Assembly (NCBI GenBank): GCA_019116805.1 | Contig: DXAV01000056.1 | Coordinates: 1-64,000 of the forward strand | Source: Candidatus Bacteroides merdavium | GTDB lineage: Bacteria; Bacteroidota; Bacteroidia; Bacteroidales; Bacteroidaceae | Length of the DNA stretch: 64,000 nt | Direction of reading: 5' to 3' | In this document: positions 33,462 to 41,649 of the stretch, one piece after another | Numbering within the stretch: position 1 is the first letter of the stretch | Layout of the letters: the number at the start of each line of letters is the position of its first letter | Made by a program: the position numbers and the translations under genes | Notes under the pieces: generated by a model | The model's database searches: none | What the model saw: the letters and a program-made list of their open reading frames with translations, nothing else | What the model was told of the DNA's origin: nothing

Positions 33462-33938
33462 ATGAAAAAAGCGACACACAACCGCCGTTGGATGAAGGTC
33501 TCCAATGGCTTTCTGTCTGGTGTATTGGCTCTGCTGGGCTACACCTCCTGCGACTCGTCAGAAACTGGTGGCGAGACCCCTGTGGAATATGGTACCCCTT
33601 ATGCTAAGTATGAAATCAAGGGCAAGGTCACGGACAAGGATACGAAAGCTGCCGTCGAGGGAGCGCGCGTCATCGTGAAACCTATGCAATGGAAGTCCGA
33701 CGAGACATTTCCTCCGCAGGCTTTCGACACCTTGAAGACCGATAAGGGTGGCGATTATCTTTATCAAAACGAAATGACGGTGACAGACCGCTATCGTGTG
33801 GTGTGCGAGGATCCTTCGGGTACGCTCAAGGCCGACTCTGCCATTGTCGAGATGGATCCGCAGGGTGGTGAAGGCTGGTATCAGGGTAGTGATAGTCAGG
33901 AAGTGAACTTTGAGTTGGAGAAACGGCAACAGCCATGA
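33462..33938 (+). CDS. Lipoprotein of rSAM/lipoprotein system
   Basis: 158 residues. A long basic N-terminus (MKKATHNRRWMKVSN) is followed by a hydrophobic stretch and lipobox LGYTSCDSS (Cys near 30). The mature part has YGTPYAKYEIKGKVTDKD and GARVIVKPMQW, a carboxypeptidase-regulatory-like beta-sandwich. It fits my memory of the TIGR04134 family, always found beside a TIGR04133 radical SAM enzyme. Its stop overlaps the enzyme start (ATGA). It is probably the substrate of the enzyme, with the chemistry unknown. Only the lipidation Cys is present in the mature part, so Cys crosslinks are unlikely. Confidence 0.85.
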   Translation: MKKATHNRRWMKVSNGFLSGVLALLGYTSCDSSETGGETPVEYGTPYAKYEIKGKVTDKDTKAAVEGARVIVKPMQWKSDETFPPQAFDTLKTDKGGDYLYQNEMTVTDRYRVVCEDPSGTLKADSAIVEMDPQGGEGWYQGSDSQEVNFELEKRQQP

Positions 33939-35026
33939 AGAAGTCTGTAGAACGGCTTTCCTTGCGCAAGCGTTTGGCACTGGAGGTATTCCGCCGGATG
34001 CGGGAGAACCAGAAGACTCTGCATCCGCTGAAGCAGCTCTTTTGGGAATGCACACAACGGTGCAACATCCATTGCAAACATTGTGGTAGTGATTGCAAGC
34101 GCACTACGGATATTCCCGATATGCCTGCCGAGGACTTTCTGCGTGTGGTGGACAGCTTGACGCCTCACGTCAATCCGCATGAGGTGAACATCGTCATTAC
34201 GGGTGGTGAACCGCTGGTACGCGACGACTTGGAGCAAGTGGGCTTGGCCCTTTACCGCCGCGGTTATCCTTGGGGAATGGTGACCAATGGTCTCTTTCTT
34301 ACCGCCGAACGGCTGCAAAGTCTCCTGGCCGCAGGGCTTCACGCCATCACCGTCAGTCTTGACGGCTTTGCCGATGACCATAATTGGTTGCGCGGCCATC
34401 CCGACAGCTACGACCGTGCGATGAATGCCATTCGCCTGTTGGCACAGGAGCGGGACGTGAAGTGGGACGTCGTCACTTGCGTCAATCGTCGCAACTATCC
34501 CTACTTGGAACAGTTCAAGGATGCTCTCTATGAGGCCGGCGTCCGTCGCTGGCGTCTGTTCACCATCTTTCCCGTGGGGCGTGCCGCCCGTTATCCCGAG
34601 TTCCAGTTGGACGACCGCGATTTCAAAGGTCTGATGGACTTCATCCGCCGTACCCGCCGCGATGGAAAAATACATGCCAGTTACGGCTGCGAGGGTTTCC
34701 TCGGCAGTTACGAAGGCGAGGTGCGCGACGGCTTCTACACCTGCAACGCCGGCATCAGCGTTGCTTCCGTCCTGGCGGACGGCTCCATCTCCGCCTGTCC
34801 CAGCATCCGTGCCGACTACCACCAGGGCAACATCTACCGCGACGATTTCATGGACGTGTGGCAACACCGCTTCCAGTCCTTCCGCGATCGCAGTTGGGTA
34901 AAGACTGGCCCTTGTACCGACTGTTCCTTCTTCCGCTACTGCGAGGGCAACGGCATGCACCTGCACGATGGTGACGGGCATCTGCTCTTCTGCCATCTGG
35001 AACGGTTGAAGGGAGCGGAAATTTAG
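33935..35026 (+). CDS. Radical SAM/SPASM enzyme of rSAM/lipoprotein system
   Basis: 363 residues. CNIHCKHCGSDC (about 46-57) holds the Cx3Cx2C cluster that binds SAM through a 4Fe-4S centre. VNIVITGGEPLVRDD and VTNGLFLTAERLQSLLAAGL are the next core motifs, and SLDGFADDHNWLRG follows. The SPASM region (about 265-350) has cysteines in TCNAGISVASVLADG, ISACPSIRA, GPCTDCSFFRYCEGNG and LLFCHLERL, enough for auxiliary Fe-S clusters. Family TIGR04133 by memory. The coupled lipoprotein gene upstream is the likely target, which would place modification before export. Confidence 0.9.
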   Translation: MKKSVERLSLRKRLALEVFRRMRENQKTLHPLKQLFWECTQRCNIHCKHCGSDCKRTTDIPDMPAEDFLRVVDSLTPHVNPHEVNIVITGGEPLVRDDLEQVGLALYRRGYPWGMVTNGLFLTAERLQSLLAAGLHAITVSLDGFADDHNWLRGHPDSYDRAMNAIRLLAQERDVKWDVVTCVNRRNYPYLEQFKDALYEAGVRRWRLFTIFPVGRAARYPEFQLDDRDFKGLMDFIRRTRRDGKIHASYGCEGFLGSYEGEVRDGFYTCNAGISVASVLADGSISACPSIRADYHQGNIYRDDFMDVWQHRFQSFRDRSWVKTGPCTDCSFFRYCEGNGMHLHDGDGHLLFCHLERLKGAEI

Positions 35027-35086
35027 ATTGATGTTTTGAAGAATTATGGTAGAGAAATTACAGGCTTGCTGTGTGTTCTCCATTTG

Positions 35087-35196
35087 TTTAAGCTAGGCAA
35101 ACCGATGCTTTAAGCTGGGCAAACCGATGCTTTAAGCTAGGCATAACATCGTTTTAAGCTGGGTATAGTATCACTTTAAGTGTGACAAATAGCAGA
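35087..35196. repeat. Five tandem 22-bp units (TTTAAGCTRGGC type)
   Basis: Units start at 35087, 35109, 35131, 35153 and 35175, an exact 22-bp period, each opening TTTAAGCTAGGC, TTTAAGCTGGGC or TTTAAGCTGGGT; the last is degenerate (TTTAAGTGTGAC). Units 1 and 2 differ at one base only. It lies just after the radical SAM gene in a 597-bp convergent gap. Confidence 0.88.
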
Positions 35197-35477
35197 TACG
35201 TCTGTTAGTGATGGATTTAAGTTGTGTAATTCTGGACTTGGGTAATAACTCTAAAATTTAGTGGTTTTGGACAAAACAGATATCGGATATTAAAAATAAC
35301 GAGTTCCCCAGTCAGTTAAATTTAAACTGACTGAGGAATAGATTATTACTGATTTTATTTTAGGATTTATGGCAGTATTTCTTCTTATCATTGGGCCACG
35401 ATAACGTTATCATCTACTATTGACAAGCTTTACAACAAAACCCCTTTTTCCCCCGTATTTACATTGCATGTGAAAAC

Positions 35478-35565
35478 CTTTCCCTTTAAAGGAGAAAGGC
35501 TTTCCCTTTTAAAGGGAAGACCTTTCCCTCAGTGAGGGAAAGACTTTCCCCAACTTTGAGAAAGG
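35478..35565. repeat. Four tandem 22-bp palindromic units (CTTTCCC type)
   Basis: Units start at 35478, 35500, 35522 and 35544, an exact 22-bp period. Each opens CTTTCCC and closes with its complement, for example CTTTCCCTC-AGT-GAGGGAAAG (35522-35542). The inner bases vary. It lies 59 bp after the comM stop (minus-strand view). Between this array and the previous one (35197-35477) I see only AT-rich sequence and no gene. Confidence 0.88.
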
Positions 35566-35623
35566 GGTAGAAAGTCTTTTGTCTGTAAATGAAATAATTA
35601 GATTATCAAAGTACTGTAAGCGT

Positions 35624-37162
35624 TTATCCCGCCCAATCCTCACGGTCCAGGTTGCGGTAACCGATGGCTTCGGCCAGATGGGCAGACTGGACAGTTTCGC
35701 AGCCCTCCAGATCGGCAATGGTGCGGGCTACTTTCAGGATGCGGTCGTAGGCACGGGCCGAGAGGTTGAGGCGCGTCATGGCACCTTTCAGCAGGGCAAG
35801 GCCACGGTCGTCAGGACGGGCGTAGAGGGAAAGCAGGCGGCTGGTCATCTGAGCGTTACAATAGACGCCGGGCACCTGGGCATAGCGTTGCTGCTGCACT
35901 TGGCGGGCACGCACCACGCGTTCGCGGATAACGGCGCTCGGCTCGCCGGGACGTACGTCGGACATCTTCTCGAAAGGAACGGGCGTTACCTCGATTTGCA
36001 GGTCGATACGGTCAAGCAAGGGACCGGAGATACGGTTCAGGTACTTCTGCACTTGGCCAGGACTGCACACGCAGGGCTTCGTCGGATGATTGTAGTAGCC
36101 ACAAGGGCAGGGGTTCATGCTGGCCACGAGCATGAAGCTGGCGGGATATTCCACGTTGCACTTCACGCGCGAGATACTGATTTTGCGGTCTTCCAGCGGC
36201 TGACGGAGTACTTCGAGCACGTTGCGACTGAATTCGGGCAGCTCGTCCAGGAAGAGGACGCCATTGTGCGCCAGACTGATTTCGCCCGGCTGGGGAAAGC
36301 TTCCGCCGCCGGTCATGGCAACGTTGGAGATGGTGTGATGCGGGTCACGGAAGGGGCGGACGGAAATCAGGCCGCCGTCACGTCCCAGCTTGCCGGCCAC
36401 GGAGTGTATCTTGGTTGTTTCGAGACTTTCGCCTAGCGACAGGGGCGGCAGGATGGAAGGCAGGCGCTTAGCCAGCATGGACTTGCCACTGCCAGGCGAA
36501 CCGATGAGCAGTACGTTGTGGCCTCCGGCGGCGGCCACTTCGAGGGCACGCTTCACGTTCTCCTGCCCTTTGACGTCAGCAAAGTCGAGGTCGAAGGTGC
36601 TCTGCCGGGCATAAAACTCTTCGCGGGTGTTCACCACGGTCGGTGTCAGTTCCTGGTTTCCGTTGAAGAATTCCACCACTTCCCGCAGGTTTTCCACGCC
36701 GTAGACGTTCAGGTTGTTCACCACAGCTGCCTCGCGGGCATTCTGGCAGGGTAGAATCATGCCTTCGAAGCCGAGTTCGCGTGCCTTAATGGCGATAGGT
36801 AGGGCGCCTTTGATAGGTTGCAGGCTGCCGTCAAGGCTGAGTTCGCCCATCAGCAGGTAGCGTTCCAGCTTGTCGGAACGGATGATTTCGTTGGCGGCCA
36901 GTATGCCGATGGCCAGCGGCAGGTCGTAGGCCGAGCCTTCCTTGCGGATATCGGCAGGGGCCATGTTGATGACGAGGTTGCTCGTAGGTATCTTGTAGCC
37001 GTTTACTTGCAGGGCCGAGATGATGCGCTGGTGGCTTTCCTTGACGGCCGAGTCGGGTAGCCCGACGAGGTAAAACATACAACCGCGGGTACTGTTGACT
37101 TCGATGGTGATGAGTGTGGCGTCTATCCCCTGGACGGCCGCCGCAAAAACTTTGACAAGCAC
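35624..37162 (-). CDS. YifB/ComM-family Mg-chelatase-like AAA+ protein
   Basis: 512 residues. The N-terminal Lon-protease-like domain (about 1-170) has VGLPDSAVKESHQRI and NMAPADIRKEGSAYDLPLAI. The AAA+ core (about 190-390) has Walker A LLIGSPGSGKSMLAKRLP, Walker B GVLFLDELPEF and the arginine-finger region RQPLEDRKISISR. A Cys-rich loop, CPCGYYNHPTKPCVCSPGQV, is usual for the family. The C-terminal part is helical (RLNLSARAYDRILKVARTIA). In proteobacteria ComM is a branch-migration helicase that extends integration of incoming DNA. It starts 4 bp after the TlpA-like gene, in an operon. Confidence 0.93.
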   Translation of the reverse strand: MLVKVFAAAVQGIDATLITIEVNSTRGCMFYLVGLPDSAVKESHQRIISALQVNGYKIPTSNLVINMAPADIRKEGSAYDLPLAIGILAANEIIRSDKLERYLLMGELSLDGSLQPIKGALPIAIKARELGFEGMILPCQNAREAAVVNNLNVYGVENLREVVEFFNGNQELTPTVVNTREEFYARQSTFDLDFADVKGQENVKRALEVAAAGGHNVLLIGSPGSGKSMLAKRLPSILPPLSLGESLETTKIHSVAGKLGRDGGLISVRPFRDPHHTISNVAMTGGGSFPQPGEISLAHNGVLFLDELPEFSRNVLEVLRQPLEDRKISISRVKCNVEYPASFMLVASMNPCPCGYYNHPTKPCVCSPGQVQKYLNRISGPLLDRIDLQIEVTPVPFEKMSDVRPGEPSAVIRERVVRARQVQQQRYAQVPGVYCNAQMTSRLLSLYARPDDRGLALLKGAMTRLNLSARAYDRILKVARTIADLEGCETVQSAHLAEAIGYRNLDREDWAG

Positions 37163-37166
37163 GGTC

Positions 37167-38210
37167 TTATTTCTTCTTTTTAGTTTTCTCTTTGGCGATT
37201 TCTTTCAGTTTCTCTTCCAGTTGCTTCTGGGTCAGGTCCCGTTCTTCTATCTTTCCCGCGGGATTGAGCAGGATGTTGGTGGGCAAAGTGCAGACTGCGA
37301 ACTGGTCGATGATGTCGCTGTTCCAGCCCTTGAAGTCGCAGACTTGTTCCCATTCCAGCGTGTCGTTGGCAATGGCTTCCTTCCATCGGCGTTTGTCTGT
37401 GTCGAGTGAGATGCCCAGGATGTCGAAATGTTCCCTGTTCTTCTTCTCCTTGTAGATCTGGCGCAGCATGCGGTTACTTTCCTTGCATTGTTCGTCCCAC
37501 GAAGCCCAGAAGTACAATAGCAGGTACTTGTCCTTGAAGTCTGTCCGCTTGATGTTCTTGCCTTCGGCATCGGGCAGTTGGAAGTAGGTGGCTATTTTTC
37601 CTTTCTGTGCTTTTTCGGCAGTTTCTATCTTACTCAGCAGGTTTTCGATGTAGAGGCGTTCCTTCAGTTCGCCGGTCATGCCTTCTATCAGGTCTTTGAT
37701 GGCCTGCAGGTCGGGCGAGGGTCTTCGGACAAAATATTTGTCCAGCACGTAGAGGCAGGCGGGAGATGTCAGGTTGTTTCGGATGAAGGCAGTGGCCGAA
37801 TCCTCCAATGCCTTGTCTGAGAGCGGAGCGGCTTTATCCAAGCTAAGGCGGAAGCGTGTCAGCGTTTCATTGGCGGCATTACCGCGGATATCGAGGGCTT
37901 CCAGCCGGTCGGCTGTTCCGTTGATTTTGATTTCATTGGCTTTGTCCATATAGACGGGGAGTTCCGTCCCGTTCCTGAACTGAAGCCAGGCTGTGGTCAG
38001 CGTGTCAATCTGTATTTCGCCGGAGAGCTTATCTTCCTTGACGTAAAGGGTGTCGAGTCGGTTGTACAGCCTGTCTGTTCCGTACAGGTAAAGGGTGTCG
38101 TTTCCGAGGCCCTGGATGGTGCCACTGATGCTGACAGCCTTTTTTTCAGGGCTTCCGCAGGCCGCTATCAATGCTGCCGCTAAACATAGTGCCGTATGGA
38201 TTTTCTTCAT
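37167..38210 (-). CDS. TlpA-like lipoprotein with DUF4369 domain, degenerate thioredoxin site
   Basis: 347 residues. The signal has lipobox LIAACGS (Cys near 19). The N-terminal DUF4369 domain (about 25-125) has IQGLGNDTLYLYGTDRL. A helical linker leads to the AhpC/TlpA thioredoxin fold (about 205-340) with LLLYFWASWDEQCKESN and NILLNPAGKIEERDL. The usual W-C-x-x-C is W-D-E-Q-C here, so the nucleophilic Cys is Asp and only the second Cys remains. It cannot do normal dithiol exchange and may bind or act as a structural partner. It is the first gene of a two-gene operon with comM. Confidence 0.87.
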   Translation of the reverse strand: MKKIHTALCLAAALIAACGSPEKKAVSISGTIQGLGNDTLYLYGTDRLYNRLDTLYVKEDKLSGEIQIDTLTTAWLQFRNGTELPVYMDKANEIKINGTADRLEALDIRGNAANETLTRFRLSLDKAAPLSDKALEDSATAFIRNNLTSPACLYVLDKYFVRRPSPDLQAIKDLIEGMTGELKERLYIENLLSKIETAEKAQKGKIATYFQLPDAEGKNIKRTDFKDKYLLLYFWASWDEQCKESNRMLRQIYKEKKNREHFDILGISLDTDKRRWKEAIANDTLEWEQVCDFKGWNSDIIDQFAVCTLPTNILLNPAGKIEERDLTQKQLEEKLKEIAKEKTKKKK

Positions 38211-38272
38211 TGTTTGGGCTTTTCAATAACTTCTGCTGCGAATGTACTTCTTTTTGTTGTGAATAAAAAAAA

Positions 38273-38300
38273 ATGCCCGACATATTTCTATGTCGGGCAT
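38273..38300 (-). terminator. Strong terminator of TPR lipoprotein gene
   Basis: A perfect 12-bp stem (ATGCCCGACATA with its complement) around a 4-nt loop, followed on the minus strand by nine T. It ends the TPR lipoprotein transcript from the right. Confidence 0.9.
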
Positions 38301-38323
38301 CCTTTTATTTATACTTGGATACT

Positions 38324-40015
38324 TTATTTAGCGATGCTCATGAATTCTGAGTTCGTGTAGTACTTAGAGAATTCCAAGTCTGTAGCGGCCTTCTTGCCCA
38401 GTGTAGCATCTTTTGCTACGGCTGCCTTCAGGCTGCTCATTACCATAGAGTCATTGTTGGTTCTTGCACCCAGAACAGCTTTCAGGTATTCAGTGTAAGC
38501 GTCGGGTTTTGCAATGCCAGACAATGTAGTCTTAGCCTTGTTGTAGTCCTTAGCCAGGATCTGAGCCAAAGCGGCACTGTTAGTCTTGGTGTCACCGAAG
38601 GCATTGACTGCTCTTTCATACTGACCCTGTGCTACGTACAGGTTACCTAAAGCTTCGTTCAGCTCAGGAGCACCGGAAGCCTTAGCCAGATAAGATTCAG
38701 CGGCAGCCTTGTCACCCTTGCTCAGTGCAACGAGACCCATGTTCATGTTGGCCTCTGCAGAATTCTTGATGGACAGAGATTTCTTCAGGTAGCTTTCAGC
38801 CTTGTCCAGGTTACCTGCCTGATAAGCCAACTTACCGAGGTTGTTGTAAGCACGGTAGTCGTTCGGGTAGATTTGAGTGGCTTTCGTGTAGATATCTTCC
38901 TGTTTTGCAGCATCGTCAGTCAGCGTAGCGGCGTACAGCAGTTCTTCGATGTTGAGCTGCTTGGCGTCAGTAGCTGCCAAGTTGGCGATTTCTTCGTCAG
39001 ACTTACCGATGATCTCGTAGTTCAAAGTCAGACGAGAACGACGCAGTTGCGGCAGGATTTCGTCGGCCAAAGTCTTGTAAACAGAAGAGATATTCTTGAT
39101 TTCCTGTTCTCTTTGTTCAGGATCAGAGTACATAGACAGAACACGCAGAATCAGTTCCTTGTCCTGAATGTTGGACTTGCTTACCAGTTCTTGGAAGCCT
39201 TCCCAGTCCTGAGCCGTGTACTTCGTATCGACATTGACATCAAGTTTATCCTTTTTCAAGTTTTTATTGATAACCTTAGCTGTGTTGTCTTGACGGTTCT
39301 CGGCCAATGTAGTGTTCAGTTTCACACCACCATCAGGAGAAGCGTAAGCAGAGATTTCGATGTTGTTGATCTTTTTGTTGGCAGCGTCGTTGATGTTCTT
39401 CACTTCCTCGTTGAAAGCCTTGGCAGTCTTCAATTCGCTGGAACGAACGTTAGCTTGCTGGATCAAGAACATGATGTTGGCATCGTGCTTTTCCTTGATG
39501 ATGCGCTGGAAAGCATCGTCGCCGTTAGCGGGGTTAGCGCTGGACAATGTCTGGTTAACCAGTTCAGAAGTGGAAATTACACCGTCAGCAATCTTAACAG
39601 CAGGAATTTCTACTGTCTTCTTACCGATTGTAGCTTTGAACTCCAGATACAGTTCAGACTTGGCCATTTCGGGAACATAGTCGAAGGAAGTCTTCATTGT
39701 ATAGCTTCCACCAGTTTTGTAGGAAATAGTCTGGTCGTTGCCCTCTACCTTTTCGCCTTGGAATACTGTAGGCTGACCTTTAGCTTCGCCGCCTTCCCAT
39801 TTCAGAACGGGAGTAACTTCTACTACAGCCTTCTTGTTGAAGTACTTTTCAGGGAATTTGCCGTTGATTGTAGCGGGAACCTTACCACCTACGGCTTCCA
39901 GAACTTGCGGAGTCACCGTGAAATAGTCAGATGACAATTCACCCATTTTCTTGCTGCATGATGACAATGCAACAACTAACGCCATTAATAATGGCAAATA
40001 CAGTTTCTTAGTCAT
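38324..40015 (-). CDS. TPR-containing envelope lipoprotein with OmpA-like segment
   Basis: 563 residues. The signal has lipobox ALSSCSKK (Cys near 20). A beta-rich N-domain (about 25-165) is followed by an OmpA-like part (about 210-260; IEISAYASPDGGVKLNTTLA, ENRQDNTAKVINKNLKK). The C-terminal half holds TPR-like repeats (about 380-540; AYNNLGKLAYQAGNLDKAES, LVALSKGDKAAAESYL). This fits a family of abundant Bacteroidales periplasmic lipoproteins whose role, perhaps in envelope organisation, is not established. A minus-strand TACCTTTG motif lies at 40100-40107, and the strong terminator suggests high expression. Confidence 0.82.
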   Translation of the reverse strand: MTKKLYLPLLMALVVALSSCSKKMGELSSDYFTVTPQVLEAVGGKVPATINGKFPEKYFNKKAVVEVTPVLKWEGGEAKGQPTVFQGEKVEGNDQTISYKTGGSYTMKTSFDYVPEMAKSELYLEFKATIGKKTVEIPAVKIADGVISTSELVNQTLSSANPANGDDAFQRIIKEKHDANIMFLIQQANVRSSELKTAKAFNEEVKNINDAANKKINNIEISAYASPDGGVKLNTTLAENRQDNTAKVINKNLKKDKLDVNVDTKYTAQDWEGFQELVSKSNIQDKELILRVLSMYSDPEQREQEIKNISSVYKTLADEILPQLRRSRLTLNYEIIGKSDEEIANLAATDAKQLNIEELLYAATLTDDAAKQEDIYTKATQIYPNDYRAYNNLGKLAYQAGNLDKAESYLKKSLSIKNSAEANMNMGLVALSKGDKAAAESYLAKASGAPELNEALGNLYVAQGQYERAVNAFGDTKTNSAALAQILAKDYNKAKTTLSGIAKPDAYTEYLKAVLGARTNNDSMVMSSLKAAVAKDATLGKKAATDLEFSKYYTNSEFMSIAK

Positions 40016-40155
40016 TTTAGGTATAAATTAATAGTTTGTAATTGAATTTGCCTATTCTGTCTTAATCTCTATCTGCAAACATTGCATGATACGACCTTGC
40101 AAAGGTATTAAATCTTTCTACATTTTGTTAATGATAAGGCCATATTTATTATAAT

Positions 40156-41106
40156 TTAATGAATTCTTTTTTCTTCTCGGTATTTTATGTTACGCGGATG
40201 GTGTTCTATAATCTCGCTGCGGAGCATATGGCGGTCAATATGCGTATAGATTTCCGTAGTAGCAATGCTTTCATGCCCCAGCATACATTGGATGGCGCGT
40301 AGGTTGGCACCGCCTTCCAGCAGGTGGGTGGCAAAAGAATGCCGGAACGTATGTGGGCTGATGTTCTTGGTGATTCCTGCCCTCTCGGCAAGTTCTTTGA
40401 TGAGGTGAAAAACCATGATGCGTGAGATGCCCTTACCCCATCGGGCCAGAAATACATGGTCTTCGTATCCCGGTTTTATTCTCCAATGGTTGCGATCAAG
40501 CAGCCAATAGCGGATTTCCTTGATGGCGCGGGGGGAGATGGGGACGAGTCGTTGTTTATTACCTTTGCCGGTCACCTTGATGAAGCCTTCCTCGAAATAC
40601 AGGTCGGATAGTTTCAAGGCGCAAAGTTCGGATACGCGGAGGCCACAACTATATAGAGTTTCCAGAATAGCCCGGTTACGCTGTCCTTCGGACTTGCTCA
40701 TATCCACTGTAGAGATGATGGAGTCTATTTCCTCGACGGTAAGAACTTCCGGTAACTTGAAGCCAATTTTGGGGCCTTCGAGCAGTTCGCTCGGATCACC
40801 TTCCAGATAATCGGCCAGTACAAGGAAGTGGAAAAACGATTTGATGCCGGATAGAATTCGTGCCTGTGAGCGGGGATGTATGCCGATGTCGTGCAGGCCG
40901 GCGCTGAAGCGTTGCAGGTCGTCGAGGGTGATGGTAAGAATGTCTATCCCTTCGCTTTCAGTGAAATGTAAAAGCTTCTCTAGGTCGGTCTGGTAGGCAT
41001 TAACCGTATTGTCAGAAAGTCCTTTTTCTAGTTTCAGGTATTGCTTGTATCTCCTGATAATCAGTTCCTGTCTTTCCTTATTCCCTGTTTTTTCTTCTGT
41101 TTTCAT
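40156..41106 (-). CDS. xerD: Tyrosine recombinase XerD-like
   Basis: 316 residues. The SAM-like core-binding domain is at the N-terminus (YKQYLKLEKGLSDNTVNAYQ). The catalytic domain has Arg in YSCGLRVSELCALKL, Lys in VTGKGNKQRLVP, H-x-x-R in ISPHTFRHSFATHLL, His in MLGHESIATT and the nucleophile Tyr in EIYTHID. Length and sequence fit chromosomal Xer recombinases that resolve dimers at dif, not integrases. It stands alone, divergent from aroQ. Paralogue identity (XerC or XerD) rests on general likeness. Confidence 0.88.
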   Translation of the reverse strand: MKTEEKTGNKERQELIIRRYKQYLKLEKGLSDNTVNAYQTDLEKLLHFTESEGIDILTITLDDLQRFSAGLHDIGIHPRSQARILSGIKSFFHFLVLADYLEGDPSELLEGPKIGFKLPEVLTVEEIDSIISTVDMSKSEGQRNRAILETLYSCGLRVSELCALKLSDLYFEEGFIKVTGKGNKQRLVPISPRAIKEIRYWLLDRNHWRIKPGYEDHVFLARWGKGISRIMVFHLIKELAERAGITKNISPHTFRHSFATHLLEGGANLRAIQCMLGHESIATTEIYTHIDRHMLRSEIIEHHPRNIKYREEKRIH

Positions 41107-41116
41107 TTCTTTTTTC

Positions 41117-41159
41117 TACCTTTGCAACTTGAACAAATGTTCTTTGACCGACAAAGATA
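41117..41159. promoter_or_regulatory. Face-to-face promoters of aroQ and xerD
   Basis: TACCTTTG (41117-41124) on the plus strand faces aroQ. The complement of 41152-41159, TATCTTTG, faces xerD. Each start would lie between the boxes, and the transcripts would run through each other's promoter. Confidence 0.45.
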
Positions 41160-41187
41160 GTGAAACAAGAATAAATAAAAACGGATT

Positions 41188-41622
41188 ATGTGGATACAAA
41201 TAATAAACGGTCCCAATATAAATCTGTTGGGCAAGCGTGAACCTTCCATTTACGGGAGTGTTTCTTTTGAAGATTATTTGGCGGAACTGCGCGCAAAGTA
41301 TCCTGAGGTACAGATTGATTACTATCAGTCGAACATTGAGGGGGAGTTGATTGACAAGATACAACAAGTGGGGTTTGATGCGGACGGCATCATCTTGAAC
41401 GCAGGTGCCTATACACATACGTCCATTGCCTTGCAGGATGCCATTCGGGCCGTGAAGTCGCCGGTGATAGAGGTGCATATCTCCAATGTGCATACTCGCG
41501 AAGCTTTCCGCCATGTGTCCATGATCTCTTGTGCCTGTGTGGGTGTCATCTGTGGCTTTGGACTGAACTCCTATCGCTTGGCGTTGGAGGCTTTGTTGGA
41601 TCGTAAAGAAAAAAATAGGTAA
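41188..41622 (+). CDS. aroQ: Type II 3-dehydroquinate dehydratase
   Basis: A 144-residue cytosolic enzyme (dodecameric family) that dehydrates 3-dehydroquinate to 3-dehydroshikimate in the shikimate pathway. IINGPNINLLGKREPSIYG holds the catalytic Arg and Tyr of the lid (Tyr in SIYG). LNAGAYTHTSIALQDAI holds the Asn/Ala site and EVHISNVHTREAFR the His and Arg binding residues. The ATG at 41188 starts directly after an AT-rich leader. It is the first gene of the aroQ-pyk-O-methyltransferase-rbfA-permease operon. Confidence 0.95.
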   Translation: MWIQIINGPNINLLGKREPSIYGSVSFEDYLAELRAKYPEVQIDYYQSNIEGELIDKIQQVGFDADGIILNAGAYTHTSIALQDAIRAVKSPVIEVHISNVHTREAFRHVSMISCACVGVICGFGLNSYRLALEALLDRKEKNR

Positions 41623-41649
41623 TAGTAATATATAATTAGGTATAAGGTT

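Noticed and set aside
33896-35083. A long minus-strand frame over the radical SAM gene
   Set aside because: The plus strand codes for complete radical SAM and SPASM motifs; the opposite frame shows none.
40156-41106. Integrase of a mobile element
   Set aside because: Sequence, length and lone position fit the housekeeping Xer recombinase, and no attachment repeats or cargo genes are near.
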